Origin: Paraburkholderia madseniana
GTDB lineage: Bacteria > Pseudomonadota > Gammaproteobacteria > Burkholderiales > Burkholderiaceae
DNA length: 64,000 nt
Assembly (NCBI RefSeq): GCF_009690905.1
Contig: NZ_VOSW01000010.1
Span: 1-64,000 of the forward strand
Direction: 5' to 3'
Part shown: positions 27,995-38,302 of the stretch, one piece after another
How positions within the stretch are numbered: position 1 is the stretch's first letter
Layout: each line of letters begins with the position of its first letter
Notes under the pieces: model-generated
The model's input: the letters and a program-made list of their open reading frames with translations, nothing else
Databases searched by the model: none
Told to the model about the DNA's origin: nothing
Program-made: the position numbers and the translations under genes

Positions 27995-30238
27995 ATGACT
28001 ACCGAAATCGTTACGAGCACGCCAACCCCCATCCCTTCCTTCGACGAAGCGATGGCGTTCGTGCGCGAACATGCGGGCGAAGTGCGGCTCTCATCGGGCG
28101 AGTTGCTGGCGGATCATGCGGCGGGTACGGCGTCGATCATGCGCACGCTCAATGTCGATCCGCCGGCTGTGCTGGCAGCGGCCTTGTTTGCCCTGACGCC
28201 GCATCTGCAAGACCCGGAACGCGTGATCGCCGATAACTTCGGCGAAGAAGTCGCGCAACTGGTGGGCGACGTGCGCAAGTTGCTGCGCCTGGGGACGGTG
28301 AGCTTGCGCGCCGCGCAGAATGCGATGCCCGAAGCCGGGCGCGATGCGCAGGCCGCGCGCCGCGCGCAGGTCGAGGCGCTGCGCAAGATGCTGCTCGCGT
28401 TCGCGCAGGACATTCGCGTCGTGCTGATACGGCTCGCGTCGCGCTTGCAATCGCTGCGTTATTACGCGGCGGCGAAAATCACGCCTTCGCCCGACGTCGC
28501 GCGTGAAACGCTCGATATTTACGCGCCGCTCGCCAACCGGCTCGGCATCTGGCAACTGAAATGGGAGCTCGAGGATCTCGCGCTCCGCTTCGAAGAGCCG
28601 GTCACGTACAAGCGCATCGCCAAGCTGCTCGACGAGAAGCGCGTCGAGCGCGAGAGCTATGTTGCGCAGGCAATCGAGCGGCTGCAGCAGGAACTGGCTG
28701 CGGCGAATGTTCAGGCTGAAGTCAGCGGCCGGCCAAAACACATTTACAGCATCTGGCGCAAGATGCACGGCAAGGAGCTGGACTTCGCCGAACTGTACGA
28801 TGTGCGCGCGTTTCGCGTCATCGTGCAGGACATCAAGGATTGCTACACCGTGCTCGGCATCGTGCACAACCTGTGGCAGCCGGTGCCGAAAGAGTTCGAC
28901 GACTACATCTCGCGCCCGAAGCCTAACGGCTATAAATCGCTGCACACGGTCGTGATCGGCGACGACGGTCGCGCGTTCGAAGTACAGATCCGCACGCAGG
29001 AAATGCATCAGTTCGCCGAGTATGGCGTGGCGGCGCACTGGCGTTATAAGGAAGCGGGCACGCGTGGCTACGGCGGCCAGTTCAGCGCCAATGAGAAGTA
29101 CGACGAGAAGATCGCGTGGTTGCGTCAACTGCTCGCGTGGAAAGACGACGTCTCCGAAGGCGAGCACGGCGAGAAGCGCGCCGCGCAGCCGTGGGAGCAA
29201 TTGCGCCAGGCTACGCTCGACGACGACCACATCTACGTGCTCACGCCGCAAGCACGCGTGATTCCGCTGCCGCACGGCGCCACACCGGTGGACTTCGCGT
29301 ATCACCTGCATAGCGAGCTGGGGCATCGCTGCCGTGGTGCGCGTGTCGACGGCGCGATGGTGCCGCTCAACACGGCGTTGCAGAACGGCCAGACGGTCGA
29401 GATCGTCGCGGTGAAAGAGGGCGGTCCGTCGCGTGACTGGCTCAACCCGCAACTCGGGTATCTGCAGAGCCATCGGGCGCGGCAGAAAGTGCGCGCGTGG
29501 TTCAACGCGGTCGAAGTGCAGGAGCACATCTCGAGCGGCCGTGCGATGGTCGAAAAGACCCTGCAGCGCGAGGGCAAGACGTCGGTCAATCTCGATCAGC
29601 TCGCCGCCAAGCTCGGCTTCAAGACCACCGACGATCTGTTCTCGGTGGTCGGTAAGGAAGAATTTAGTCTGCGGCTCGTCGAGCAGGCGCTGCACGATGC
29701 GCCGCCGCCCGAGCCGGTAGTCGAAGCGCCGGAACAGTTCGAGAAGCGCAGTAGCGGCGCGAGCGTCGCCCGCGGGGCTTCCACGGGTGTACTCGTGGTC
29801 GGCGTCGACGCGTTGCTTACGCAACTCGCGCGCTGTTGCCGTCCCGCACCGCCCGACGACATCAGCGGCTTCGTCACGCGCGGCAAGGGTATGTCGATCC
29901 ACCGCAGCGATTGTCCGACCTTCGTGCGCATGGCCGATCGCGCACCCGAGCGTGTGTTGCAAACCGCGTGGTCGGCGGATGTCATGAGCGGCCGCGGGCA
30001 GTCGGTCTATCCCGTCGACCTCAGCATCGAGGCCACAGATCGGCAGGGTTTGCTGCGCGATATCTCCGAAGTTTTCGCGCGCGAGAAGATGAATGTGATC
30101 GGCGTGAAAACGCAGTCGCGTCGCAATGCGGCGTTCATGCAATTTACTGTCGAAGTATCGAGCGCCGCGCAAATTCAGCGCGCGTGTACGTTGCTCGGTG
30201 AAGTAATCGGCGTGGTGCGCGCTTCACGCAAGAGTTGA
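27995..30238 (+). CDS. relA: RelA-type (p)ppGpp synthetase
   Basis: A stringent-response enzyme of about 747 residues with an HD-like domain (about 35-190), the synthetase domain (GRPKHIYSIWRKM, RPKPNGYKSLHT), TGS (VLTPQARVIPLPHGATPVDF), a conserved Cys-containing region and a C-terminal ACT domain. In the HD domain the metal-binding HD pair is replaced (AALFALTPHL), so hydrolysis is probably lost, as in E. coli RelA. ATG is preferred over a GTG five codons earlier. The ribosome site is weak for both. Confidence 0.93.
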   Translation: MTTEIVTSTPTPIPSFDEAMAFVREHAGEVRLSSGELLADHAAGTASIMRTLNVDPPAVLAAALFALTPHLQDPERVIADNFGEEVAQLVGDVRKLLRLGTVSLRAAQNAMPEAGRDAQAARRAQVEALRKMLLAFAQDIRVVLIRLASRLQSLRYYAAAKITPSPDVARETLDIYAPLANRLGIWQLKWELEDLALRFEEPVTYKRIAKLLDEKRVERESYVAQAIERLQQELAAANVQAEVSGRPKHIYSIWRKMHGKELDFAELYDVRAFRVIVQDIKDCYTVLGIVHNLWQPVPKEFDDYISRPKPNGYKSLHTVVIGDDGRAFEVQIRTQEMHQFAEYGVAAHWRYKEAGTRGYGGQFSANEKYDEKIAWLRQLLAWKDDVSEGEHGEKRAAQPWEQLRQATLDDDHIYVLTPQARVIPLPHGATPVDFAYHLHSELGHRCRGARVDGAMVPLNTALQNGQTVEIVAVKEGGPSRDWLNPQLGYLQSHRARQKVRAWFNAVEVQEHISSGRAMVEKTLQREGKTSVNLDQLAAKLGFKTTDDLFSVVGKEEFSLRLVEQALHDAPPPEPVVEAPEQFEKRSSGASVARGASTGVLVVGVDALLTQLARCCRPAPPDDISGFVTRGKGMSIHRSDCPTFVRMADRAPERVLQTAWSADVMSGRGQSVYPVDLSIEATDRQGLLRDISEVFAREKMNVIGVKTQSRRNAAFMQFTVEVSSAAQIQRACTLLGEVIGVVRASRKS

Positions 30239-30348
30239 TGCGCGCACGCGGCGGACGGTGCCTGTGGGTGCCTGCAGGTGCCCGGCAGGCATCGGTTCGA
30301 TGTGCCCGCGCGCATGAGTAGAAATTTAAAGTCGGTGCATAAAAGTAC

Positions 30349-30377
30349 TTGCCAAGCGGTGTGGGGCTCCATATAAT
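30349..30377 (+). promoter_or_regulatory. sigma-70 promoter of tRNA-Val
   Basis: TTGCCA (-35) and TATAAT (-10) are separated by 17 bp, ending 11 bases before the tRNA 5' end. This is a strong consensus arrangement. Confidence 0.8.
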
Positions 30378-30388
30378 CTCGTTTCTTC

Positions 30389-30465
30389 AGGCTCGTAGCT
30401 CAGCTGGTTAGAGCACCACCTTGACATGGTGGGGGTCGTTGGTTCGAGTCCAATCGAGCCTACCA
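30389..30465 (+). tRNA. tRNA-Val (GAC)
   Basis: A 77-nt cloverleaf. The acceptor stem AGGCTCG pairs with CGAGCCT. The D arm is GCTCAGCTGGTTAGAGC, the anticodon loop TTGACAT carries GAC, the T arm contains GGTTCGAGTCC, and the CCA end is encoded. A further hairpin (30474-30498, 10 bp with two G-U pairs) follows at once. Confidence 0.96.
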
Positions 30466-30627
30466 ACGAAAGAGAAATTCCGGTTTTACCGGGGTTTCGC
30501 AAACTGCAGTAAGCGCTTCGGCGCAAAAGGCAAATACGGTTATGGCACCGCGAACGTTGACCGAAACTACTTCGGAGCGACGCTAGTCGAGGACCACTTT
30601 CGCCACTGTAGTTAGCAGGAAATGTGA

Positions 30628-30662
30628 ATGCGGCCCCTCGAAAGTGGGGCCGCATTTTTTTT
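30628..30662 (+). terminator. intrinsic terminator/attenuator upstream of thrS
   Basis: ATGCGGCCCC and GGGGCCGCAT form a 10-bp stem with loop TCGAAAGT, followed by eight T residues. It stands after tRNA-Val and 55 bases before the thrS start. It either ends the tRNA transcript or serves as a leader terminator for thrS. No confident thrS promoter lies between it and the gene. Confidence 0.85.
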
Positions 30663-30716
30663 GGTTTTTTGACCTGGTTGTATGTGCCGCCGCCGGTCGG
30701 CACCACGGAGAACGCA

Positions 30717-32624
30717 ATGGTTTCGATACGTCTGCCTGACGGTTCTGTTCGACAGTACGAGCATCCGGTGACCGTCGCCGAAGTGGCCGCATCGATCGGC
30801 CCCGGCCTCGCGAAAGCTGCGCTCGGCGGCAAGATCGACGGTGAACTCGTCGATACGTCCACGCTGATCGATCACGACGTGGCGCTTGCCATCGTCACCG
30901 AGAAAGACGCCGACGGCCTCGACATCATTCGTCACTCCACGGCGCACTTGCTCGCGTACGCGGTGAAGGATCTGTTCCCGGAAGCGCAGGTTACGATCGG
31001 TCCCGTCATCGACAACGGGTTCTATTACGACTTCGCGTATAGCCGTCCTTTCACGCCGGAAGATCTCGAGAAGATCGAAAAGCGCATGCAGGAACTCGCG
31101 AAGAAAGACGAGCCGGTCTCGCGCCGTGTGGTCTCGCGCGACGAAGCCGTGGACTACTTCAAGAGCATCGGCGAAAAGTACAAGGCCGAGATCATCGAAT
31201 CGATTCCGGCCACCGACGAAATCAAGCTGTACTCGCACGGCGGCTTCACGGATCTGTGCCGCGGCCCGCACGTGCCGTCCACCGGCAAGCTGAAGGTTTT
31301 CAAGCTGATGAAGCTTGCGGGCGCTTACTGGCGCGGCGACTCGAAGAACGAGCAACTGCAGCGTATCTATGGCACGGCCTGGACGAAGAAGGAAGACCAG
31401 GAAGCGTATCTGCACATGCTTGAAGAGGCGGAAAAGCGCGATCACCGCAAGCTCGGCAAACAACTCGACCTGTTCCACATGCAGGACGAGTCGCCGGGCA
31501 TGGTGTTCTGGCATCCGCGTGGCTGGACGCTGTGGCAGCAGGTCGAGCAGTACATGCGCCGGCGCGTGAACGACGCCGGCTACCTCGAAATCAAGACGCC
31601 GATGATCATGGACCGCTCGCTCTGGGAAGCGTCGGGCCACTGGCAGAACTATCGTGAAAACATGTTCACGACGGAATCGGAAAAGCGCGACTACGCGATC
31701 AAGCCGATGAACTGCCCGGGTCACGTGCAGGTGTTCAACCACGGTCTGCGCTCGTATCGCGATCTGCCGCTGCGTTACGCGGAATTCGGCTCGTGTCACC
31801 GCAACGAATCGTCGGGCGCGCTGCATGGTCTGATGCGCGTGCGTGGCTTCGTGCAGGACGACGCGCACATTTTCTGTACCGAAGACCAGTTCATCAGCGA
31901 ATCGATCGCGTTCAACACGCTGGCGATGAGCGTCTACAAGGACTTCGGCTTCGACAATGTCGAGATCAAGCTGTCGCTGCGCCCGGATGCTCGCGCCGGC
32001 ACGGATGAGACATGGGATCGCGCGGAGCAGGGCCTGCGTGAGGCGCTGACGGCGTGCGGCGTGACGTGGGAAGAGTTGGCGGGCGAGGGCGCGTTCTACG
32101 GCCCGAAGGTGGAGTACCACATCAAGGACGCGCTCGGCCGCTCGTGGCAGTGCGGCACGTTGCAGCTCGATATGGTGCTGCCGGAGCGTCTGGGCGCCGA
32201 ATACGTCGCCGAAGACAATAGCCGCCGCCGCCCGATCATGCTGCACCGGGCAATCGTCGGATCAATGGAGCGTTTCCTCGGCATTCTGATCGAGCACCAT
32301 GCTGGTGCAATGCCGTCGTGGCTCGCGCCGATGCAGGTTGTGGTGATGAATATCGCCGAAAGTCAGACCGAATATGCGCAGTCGCTAGCCCAATCGTTGC
32401 AAAAACAAGGGGTTAGAGTAGAGGCCGATTTGCGCAACGAGAAGATTAGCTATAAAATACGGGAGCACACGCTGGAAAAGGTGCCGTACCTGCTTGTGGT
32501 CGGCGACAAAGAGCGTGAAGCCCAAACGGTAGCCGTGCGTGCCCGTGGTGGTGTCGATCTGGGTGTGATGCCTCTCGATACCTTCATTGAGCGTCTGCGC
32601 CAGGATGTGCAGTCGTTCAACTGA
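30717..32624 (+). CDS. thrS: threonyl-tRNA synthetase
   Basis: A 635-residue class II synthetase with an N-terminal TGS domain ([16 protein letters not shown]), an editing domain (about 65-240, containing [10 protein letters not shown]), a catalytic core (class II motif 2 region [19 protein letters not shown], zinc ligand Cys in MNCPGHV) and a C-terminal anticodon-binding domain. The start MVSIRLPDG has GGAGA upstream. The in-frame extension crosses the terminator and is rejected. It heads the thrS-infC-rpmI-rplT-pheST-ihfA string. Confidence 0.97.
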   Translation: MVSIRLPDGSVRQYEHPVTVAEVAASIGPGLAKAALGGKIDGELVDTSTLIDHDVALAIVTEKDADGLDIIRHSTAHLLAYAVKDLFPEAQVTIGPVIDNGFYYDFAYSRPFTPEDLEKIEKRMQELAKKDEPVSRRVVSRDEAVDYFKSIGEKYKAEIIESIPATDEIKLYSHGGFTDLCRGPHVPSTGKLKVFKLMKLAGAYWRGDSKNEQLQRIYGTAWTKKEDQEAYLHMLEEAEKRDHRKLGKQLDLFHMQDESPGMVFWHPRGWTLWQQVEQYMRRRVNDAGYLEIKTPMIMDRSLWEASGHWQNYRENMFTTESEKRDYAIKPMNCPGHVQVFNHGLRSYRDLPLRYAEFGSCHRNESSGALHGLMRVRGFVQDDAHIFCTEDQFISESIAFNTLAMSVYKDFGFDNVEIKLSLRPDARAGTDETWDRAEQGLREALTACGVTWEELAGEGAFYGPKVEYHIKDALGRSWQCGTLQLDMVLPERLGAEYVAEDNSRRRPIMLHRAIVGSMERFLGILIEHHAGAMPSWLAPMQVVVMNIAESQTEYAQSLAQSLQKQGVRVEADLRNEKISYKIREHTLEKVPYLLVVGDKEREAQTVAVRARGGVDLGVMPLDTFIERLRQDVQSFN

Positions 32625-32673
32625 GCCACTTGGCAGCCCGGCTCGTTTTTTTAATTTTTAGAGGAAACGTAAC

Positions 32674-33198
32674 ATCGCTACTGATAAGTCTGCGCACCGC
32701 ATCAACGGTGAAATTACAGCACCCGAGGTGCGTCTGGTCGGAGTCGAGAACGAACCGCTCGGCATCGTGAAACTCGCTGATGCGTTCCGCATGTCGGAAC
32801 AGCAGGATGTGGATCTGGTTGAAATCGCTCCGCAAGCGGTTCCTCCGGTCTGCCGTTTGATGGACTACGGCAAGTTCAAGTACTCGGAAGCGAAGAAGCA
32901 ACACGAGGCCAAGCTCAAGCAGAAGATCGTCCAGGTCAAGGAAGTCAAATTCCGCCCGGGCACCGATGACGGCGACTACAACGTCAAGCTGCGCAACCTC
33001 ATCCGCTTCCTCGACGACGGCGACAAGACGAAAATCACGTTGCGTTTCCGTGGCCGCGAAATGGCTCACCAGGAAATCGGTATGCGCATGCTCGAGCGCC
33101 TGCGCACGGACCTCGACGAAGTCGGTCAGGTCGAGCAGATGCCGAAAATGGAAGGGCGCCAGATGATCATGGTGCTCGCGCCGAAGAAAAAGAAGTAA
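32674..33198 (+). CDS. infC: translation initiation factor IF-3 with ATC start codon
   Basis: A 174-residue IF-3 with the N domain (about 1-75; [19 protein letters not shown]), a basic linker and the C domain ending in APKKKK. No ATG, GTG or TTG fits the conserved N-terminus. A GAGGA ribosome site lies nine bases before an ATC codon that opens the frame [11 protein letters not shown], matching family N-termini. IF-3 genes are known to start with rare codons (ATT, ATC, ATA) as autoregulation, because IF-3 itself rejects such starts. A GTG at 32728 would remove 18 conserved residues. Confidence 0.92.
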   Translation: MATDKSAHRINGEITAPEVRLVGVENEPLGIVKLADAFRMSEQQDVDLVEIAPQAVPPVCRLMDYGKFKYSEAKKQHEAKLKQKIVQVKEVKFRPGTDDGDYNVKLRNLIRFLDDGDKTKITLRFRGREMAHQEIGMRMLERLRTDLDEVGQVEQMPKMEGRQMIMVLAPKKKK

Positions 33199-33204
33199 GC
33201 CGCT

Positions 33205-33322
33205 GGAGCAGCGGCGCACCGTGTGGTGCGCGCTCCGGTTGTGAAAGATTGAAACGATGCTGTGCCGGGTGTCCGGTGCGGGATCGGCAGGTTTCGGAAC
33301 GGCGCATGTGCAAATGTGCGCC
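33205..33322 (+). promoter_or_regulatory. structured leader between infC and rpmI (possible L20 autoregulatory RNA)
   Basis: Two hairpins lie in the 248-bp infC-rpmI gap. One is GGAGC plus GCGCACC-GTGT-GGTGCGC plus GCTCC with a four-base bulge (33205-33236). The other is GGCGCA...TGCGCC (33301-33322). In enteric bacteria L20 represses rpmI-rplT by binding RNA folded upstream of rpmI. Whether this RNA mimics the L20 site is inferred. Confidence 0.4.
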
Positions 33323-33446
33323 GCTTCCTGAAAAGCGGCTGCCGGCAGTAACGGCGGTCTGCATACCAAGTGGAATGGGTTTCGAAGGGCGGGTAATGGC
33401 CATCTGGCCGACCGCACACCCATATCCATCTAATAATGGAGTTGTC

Positions 33447-33644
33447 ATGCCGAAGATGAAGACCAAGAAGAGTGCTGCAAAGCGCTTCGTGGTGCGTCCG
33501 GGCGGTACCGTCAAGCGCGGTCAAGCCTTCAAGCGCCACATTCTTACCAAGAAGACCACCAAGAACAAACGCCATTTGCGCGGTTCGACGTCAGTTCATG
33601 AAGCAGATATGAACTCCGTGCGCGCAATGCTGCCGTTCGCTTAA
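33447..33644 (+). CDS. rpmI: 50S ribosomal protein L35
   Basis: A 65-residue, very basic protein with the L35 pattern [14 protein letters not shown] and [15 protein letters not shown] precedes the ATG. It lies 29 bp before rplT in the conserved infC-rpmI-rplT order. Confidence 0.96.
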   Translation: MPKMKTKKSAAKRFVVRPGGTVKRGQAFKRHILTKKTTKNKRHLRGSTSVHEADMNSVRAMLPFA

Positions 33645-33673
33645 CCCTTAACCGACACTCATAGGAGCAAGAT

Positions 33674-34033
33674 ATGCCTCGAGTAAAACGTGGGGTTACC
33701 GCACGGGCCCGTCACAAGAAGATCATCAAGCTGGCCAAGGGTTACCGCGGCCGTCGCAATAACGTCTATCGCATCGCCAAGCAGGCGGTCATGCGCGCAG
33801 GCCAATACGCCTACCGCGATCGCCGCAACAAGAAGCGTGTGTTCCGTGCATTGTGGATCACGCGTATCAACGCGGCGGTGCGTCAGCACGACATGACGTA
33901 CAGCGTGTTCATCAACGGCCTGAAGAAGGCTTCGATCGAACTCGACCGCAAGGTGCTGGCCGACATGGCTGTGTTCGACAAGGCTGCTTTTGCTGCGATC
34001 GTTCAGCAGGTGAAAGCCGCCGTTGCAGCCTGA
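33674..34033 (+). CDS. rplT: 50S ribosomal protein L20
   Basis: A 119-residue L20 with the N-terminal basic helix ([16 protein letters not shown]) and [17 protein letters not shown]20 is needed early in 50S assembly and represses its own operon in E. coli. A candidate attenuator follows before pheS. Confidence 0.97.
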
Positions 34034-34066
34034 TTGCGCTTTGGGCAATTAAACTGCGTGGTTCGT

Positions 34067-34135
34067 TGCAGCGAACATCCGGTAGTCTCGGTGACGCTGC
34101 AGCAAAAACGGGGCTCCTCACCGAGCCCCGTTTTT
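34067..34135 (+). promoter_or_regulatory. candidate attenuator before pheST
   Basis: A 13-bp terminator stem (AAAAACGGGGCTC / GAGCCCCGTTTTT, 34104-34135) stands between rplT and pheS. CTCGGTGA (34087-34094) can pair with TCACCGAG (34118-34125), which spans the terminator loop and the start of its 3' arm, so the two folds exclude each other. A third stem, TGCAGCG/CGCTGCA (34067-34073 with 34095-34101), competes with that antiterminator. No Phe-rich leader peptide is visible, so the sensing mechanism would differ from enteric pheM. Confidence 0.5.
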
Positions 34136-34190
34136 GTTGGTCGAACCAGTTTTGCATCGATTGAACACTGACGTTGAAATGATGGGATCA

Positions 34191-35204
34191 ATGGATCTGG
34201 ACCAGATTGTCGCCGACGCGCAAAAAGCCTTCGCAGAAGCCTCCGACGTCACCACCCTCGAGAACGAGAAAGCGCGCTTTCTCGGCAAATCGGGTGCGTT
34301 GACCGAGCTATTGAAGGGCCTTGGCAAACTCGATCCCGAAACGCGCAAGACCGAAGGCGCACGGATCAACCTCGTCAAGCAACAAGTGGAGGCCGCGTTG
34401 ACGGCCCGCCGTCAGGCGCTCGCCGACGCGTTGCTGAACCAGCGCCTCGCCGCTGAAGCCATTGACGTCACGTTGCCCGGCCGCGGCACCGGCGCAGGTA
34501 GTCTGCACCCGGTGATGCGCACATGGGAGCGCGTCGAACAGATTTTCCGTACGATTGGATTCGATGTGGCCGACGGCCCCGAGATCGAAACCGACTGGTA
34601 CAACTTTACCTCGCTGAACAGCCCGGAAAACCACCCGGCGCGTTCGATGCAGGACACCTTCTACGTCGACGGCAAAGATGCCGACGGCCGTCAACTGCTG
34701 CTGCGCACGCACACCAGCCCGATGCAGGTGCGCTACGCGCGCACCAACACGCCGCCGATCAAGGTGATCGTGCCGGGCCGCACGTATCGTGTGGACAGCG
34801 ATGCAACGCATTCGCCGATGTTCAACCAGGTCGAAGGCCTGTGGATCGACGAGAACATCAGCTTCGCGGACCTGAAGGGCGTCTACTCCGATTTCCTCAA
34901 GAAATTCTTCGAGCGCGACGATATTCAGGTGCGCTTCCGTCCGTCGTACTTCCCGTTCACCGAACCGTCGGCTGAGATCGACATGCTGTTCGAAACGGGC
35001 AAGAACGCCGGCAAGTGGCTCGAAATTTCGGGTTCCGGCCAGGTTCACCCCACGGTGATCCGCAACATGGGCCTCGACCCCGAGCGCTACATCGGTTTTG
35101 CTTTCGGCAGCGGCCTTGAGCGGCTCACAATGTTGCGTTACGGCGTGCAAGACCTGCGTCTGTTCTTCGAAAACGACCTGCGTTTCCTGCGTCAATTCGC
35201 GTGA
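34191..35204 (+). CDS. pheS: phenylalanyl-tRNA synthetase alpha subunit
   Basis: A 337-residue catalytic subunit with an N-terminal coiled coil (about 1-85), then the class II core: motif 2 region [20 protein letters not shown] and motif 3 [21 protein letters not shown] 34191 ([11 protein letters not shown]) matches the family start and has GGGA upstream. Two earlier in-frame ATGs are less likely. It acts as an alpha2-beta2 tetramer with PheT. Confidence 0.96.
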   Translation: MDLDQIVADAQKAFAEASDVTTLENEKARFLGKSGALTELLKGLGKLDPETRKTEGARINLVKQQVEAALTARRQALADALLNQRLAAEAIDVTLPGRGTGAGSLHPVMRTWERVEQIFRTIGFDVADGPEIETDWYNFTSLNSPENHPARSMQDTFYVDGKDADGRQLLLRTHTSPMQVRYARTNTPPIKVIVPGRTYRVDSDATHSPMFNQVEGLWIDENISFADLKGVYSDFLKKFFERDDIQVRFRPSYFPFTEPSAEIDMLFETGKNAGKWLEISGSGQVHPTVIRNMGLDPERYIGFAFGSGLERLTMLRYGVQDLRLFFENDLRFLRQFA

Positions 35205-35341
35205 ACCGGCGCGTACGAACGCGACAAGCATAGAGCGCGGCACTGCACGCAGTGCCGCAGCAGCGTCCCCGGCAGAGTCCAGTGAATCAATGGGCCGCCT
35301 GCCGGACGTGGACCTAACCTGATCAGAACGTACACAGAACC

Positions 35342-37777
35342 ATGCAATTCCCGGAATCCTGGCTGAGAACCTTTGTCGATCCGCAACTGACGACCGATGA
35401 GCTGTCGCACGCGTTGACGATGGCGGGTCTCGAAGTCGAAGACCTGCGGCCGGCCGCGCCGCCGACCTCGAAGATCGTCGTCGGCCAGGTGCTGGAAGTC
35501 GTCAAGCACCCGGACGCGGACAAGCTCAACGTGTGTCAGGTCGACGCCGGCACGGGCGCGACGCTGAACATCGTGTGCGGTGCGCCGAATGTCGCGCCGG
35601 GCATCAAGGTGCCGGTCGCGCTGGTCGGCGCGCAACTGCCGCCGGCCGAAGAGGGTGGCACGCCGTTCGCGATCAAGCTCTCGAAGCTGCGCGGCGTGGA
35701 AAGCCAGGGCATGCTGTGCTCGGCACGCGAACTGAAGCTCTCGGAAGATCATAGCGGTCTGATGATCCTGCCGGAAGCTACGCCGATCGGCCAGGACATC
35801 CGCGAAACGCTCAATCTCGACGACACGGTTTTCGAAATCAAGCTGACGCCGAATAAGGCGGACTGCCTGTCGGTGTTCGGCGTGGCGCGCGAAACGTCGG
35901 CCATCACCGGCGCGCCGCTGCGTCCGCTCGAGATCAAGCCAGTCGAAGTCAAGTTGAACGAAACGTTGCCCGTCAAAATTTCGGCACCCGATCTGTGCGG
36001 CCGCTTCTCGGGTCGCGTGATTCGCGGCGTGAATGCGCGCGCGAAGTCGCCGCAATGGATGGTGCAGCGTCTCGAGCGTTCGGGTCAGCGCAGCATTTCC
36101 GCGCTCGTCGATATCTCGAACTATGTGATGCTCGAACTCGGCCGTCCGTCGCACGTGTTCGATCTGGACAAGATCCACGGCAGCATGGACGTGCGTTGGG
36201 GCCGCAAGGGCGAAACGCTCAAGCTGCTGAATGGCAACACCGTTGAACTCGATGAAACCGTCGGCGTGATCGCAGACGAACAGCACATCGAAAGCCTCGC
36301 CGGCATCATGGGCGGCGACAGCACGGCCGTCACGCTCGACACCACCAACATCTATCTCGAAGCCGCGTTCTGGTGGCCGGATAGCATTCGTGGCCGCTCG
36401 CGCAAGTACAACTTCTCGACCGATGCAGGCCATCGTTTCGAACGTGGCGTCGATTACGCGACCACCGTCGAACACATCGAACGCATCACGCAATTGATCC
36501 TCGATATCTGCGGCGGCGAAGCCGGCCCGGTCGACGATCAGATCGTCAACGTGCCGAAGCGTGAGCCGGTGAAGATGCGGGTCTCGCGTGCGAACCGCAT
36601 CATCGGCATCAAGATCGACGCGGACGAAATTGCGCAGATCTTCACGCGCCTCGGCCTCACGTTCGAACGCGACGGCGATACGTTCTCAGTGATCCCGCCG
36701 TCGTACCGCTTCGATATCGAAATCGAAGAAGACCTGATCGAAGAAGTCGCGCGCATCTACGGCTTCGAAAAGATCCCCGCACGTCCGCCGGTCGCGACCA
36801 GCGAAATGCTGCCGACCAACGAAACGCAGCGCTCGATTCACGTGATCCGTCACGCGCTCGCCGCGCGCGATTACGTGGAGACGGTCAACTTCAGCTTTGT
36901 GGATGCCGAGTGGGAGTCGGACTTCGCCGGCAACGACAAGCCTGTTCGTCTGTTGAATCCGATTGCGAGCCAGTTGTCGGTCATGCGCACCACGCTGTTC
37001 GGCAGCCTGATCAACGTTCTGCGCACGAACCTGAACCGCCGCGCGGCCGATCGCGTGCGCGTGTTCGAAGCCGGCCGCGTGTTCCTGCACGATCCGTCGA
37101 TCAAGGCAGGCGAATTGACCGTCGAAGGTTTTGCCCAGCCGAAGATGTTCGGTGGCCTCGCCTACGGTCCCGCGCTCGAAGAGCAGTGGGGCGCGCAAAC
37201 GCGCACGGTCGACTACTTCGACGTGAAGGGCGATCTTGAAGCCGTGCTCGCGCCGGCCGTGGCGAGCTTCGTGAAAGCGGAGCATCCGGCATTGCATCCG
37301 GGCCGCAGCGCGCGTATTGAACTGAATGGCCGCGCAGTGGGCTGGATTGGTGAATTGCATCCGCGCTGGATGCAGAAATATGATTTGCCGCATGCGCCGA
37401 TTCTGTTTGAAATCGAAGCGGAAGCATTAATGCAGCGCGTATTGCCGACTCCAGCGGATGTGTCTAAATTCCCGCCGGTGCGTCGCGATATCGCGGTGGT
37501 CGTCGATCAGAAAATCGAGGTGCAGGCGCTGCTGGACGAGCTCCAGAAGGCTCAGTCCGAAGAGGCTTGCAAGACTGTTCAGAAGGTTGTGCTTTTCGAC
37601 GAATTCCGTCCAAAATCAAACACTTCCGGTGGTTTGGCTGCTCACGAGAAAAGCCTTGCGTTCCGTGTGACCTTGCAAGATACTGGCGGGACCCTTCAGG
37701 ATGAAACGGTCGATCTGGCCATTCAAACTCTGGTGGAACGTCTGGCTCGAGTATATGGCGCACGGTTGCGTGGATAA
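35342..37777 (+). CDS. pheT: phenylalanyl-tRNA synthetase beta subunit
   Basis: An 811-residue subunit with the tRNA-binding EMAP-like domain (about 40-150), B3/B4 editing domain (about 215-370), B5 domain, catalytic-like core and C-terminal ferredoxin-fold anticodon-binding domain (about 715-811; [13 protein letters not shown]). It lies 137 bp after pheS. Length is normal. Confidence 0.96.
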   Translation: MQFPESWLRTFVDPQLTTDELSHALTMAGLEVEDLRPAAPPTSKIVVGQVLEVVKHPDADKLNVCQVDAGTGATLNIVCGAPNVAPGIKVPVALVGAQLPPAEEGGTPFAIKLSKLRGVESQGMLCSARELKLSEDHSGLMILPEATPIGQDIRETLNLDDTVFEIKLTPNKADCLSVFGVARETSAITGAPLRPLEIKPVEVKLNETLPVKISAPDLCGRFSGRVIRGVNARAKSPQWMVQRLERSGQRSISALVDISNYVMLELGRPSHVFDLDKIHGSMDVRWGRKGETLKLLNGNTVELDETVGVIADEQHIESLAGIMGGDSTAVTLDTTNIYLEAAFWWPDSIRGRSRKYNFSTDAGHRFERGVDYATTVEHIERITQLILDICGGEAGPVDDQIVNVPKREPVKMRVSRANRIIGIKIDADEIAQIFTRLGLTFERDGDTFSVIPPSYRFDIEIEEDLIEEVARIYGFEKIPARPPVATSEMLPTNETQRSIHVIRHALAARDYVETVNFSFVDAEWESDFAGNDKPVRLLNPIASQLSVMRTTLFGSLINVLRTNLNRRAADRVRVFEAGRVFLHDPSIKAGELTVEGFAQPKMFGGLAYGPALEEQWGAQTRTVDYFDVKGDLEAVLAPAVASFVKAEHPALHPGRSARIELNGRAVGWIGELHPRWMQKYDLPHAPILFEIEAEALMQRVLPTPADVSKFPPVRRDIAVVVDQKIEVQALLDELQKAQSEEACKTVQKVVLFDEFRPKSNTSGGLAAHEKSLAFRVTLQDTGGTLQDETVDLAIQTLVERLARVYGARLRG

Positions 37778-37845
37778 CCCGCATTTAACATTTGCACGGC
37801 ATTTTTCGCAACCTCCGTTTCTGCTTGGCGCGCCATTTGATAGAT

Positions 37846-38256
37846 ATGAATGAAATGAACTCGAGTGATTTCGAAGCCCTTCTTACGGCGCAACGCAGCG
37901 CCATGATTCGCGAAATTCCGACATCACCCGCGGCCGTTTCCAGCGAAACGCCGACGCTTACCAAGGCTGAACTTGCCGAGTTGCTGTTCGACAATGTCGG
38001 GCTCAACAAGCGGGAAGCGAAAGACATGGTCGAAGCATTCTTCGAGGTGATCCGCGATGCGCTGGAGAGTGGCGATAGCGTGAAGCTGTCGGGGTTCGGC
38101 AACTTCCAGTTGCGCGACAAACCCCAGCGTCCCGGCAGAAACCCGAAGACCGGCGAGGCGATTCCGATCGCCGCGCGCCGCGTTGTGACGTTCCATGCGA
38201 GTCAAAAGCTGAAAGCGTTGGTCGAGAACGGCGCTGAGGCGAGCTTCGCGCGCTGA
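37846..38256 (+). CDS. ihfA: integration host factor alpha subunit
   Basis: A 136-residue HU/IHF protein. The core is [21 protein letters not shown] and the DNA-bending arm carries GRNPKTGE with its intercalating proline. About 35 extra residues precede the usual start ([13 protein letters not shown]), as in other Burkholderia IhfA proteins. The conserved pheT-ihfA-merR order supports the call. The exact ATG (37846 or 37855) is uncertain. Confidence 0.93.
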   Translation: MNEMNSSDFEALLTAQRSAMIREIPTSPAAVSSETPTLTKAELAELLFDNVGLNKREAKDMVEAFFEVIRDALESGDSVKLSGFGNFQLRDKPQRPGRNPKTGEAIPIAARRVVTFHASQKLKALVENGAEASFAR

Positions 38257-38302
38257 TCGACTGGCGCGTCCCTGCGCAACCCACCACGACGGCTAACTGA
38301 CG

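Noticed and set aside
28091..30172. 693-codon frame opposite relA
   Set aside because: Antisense shadow of relA. Arg/His-rich and without recognisable domains.
30421..30615. Frame starting in tRNA-Val with a protein-like tail (KYGYGTANVDRNYFGATLVE)
   Set aside because: The start lies inside the tRNA, no ribosome site exists and I recognise no family. Kept only as part of the thrS leader.
34034..34164. pheM-like leader peptide before pheS
   Set aside because: The only frames start with GTG or TTG and contain isolated Phe codons, not a run.
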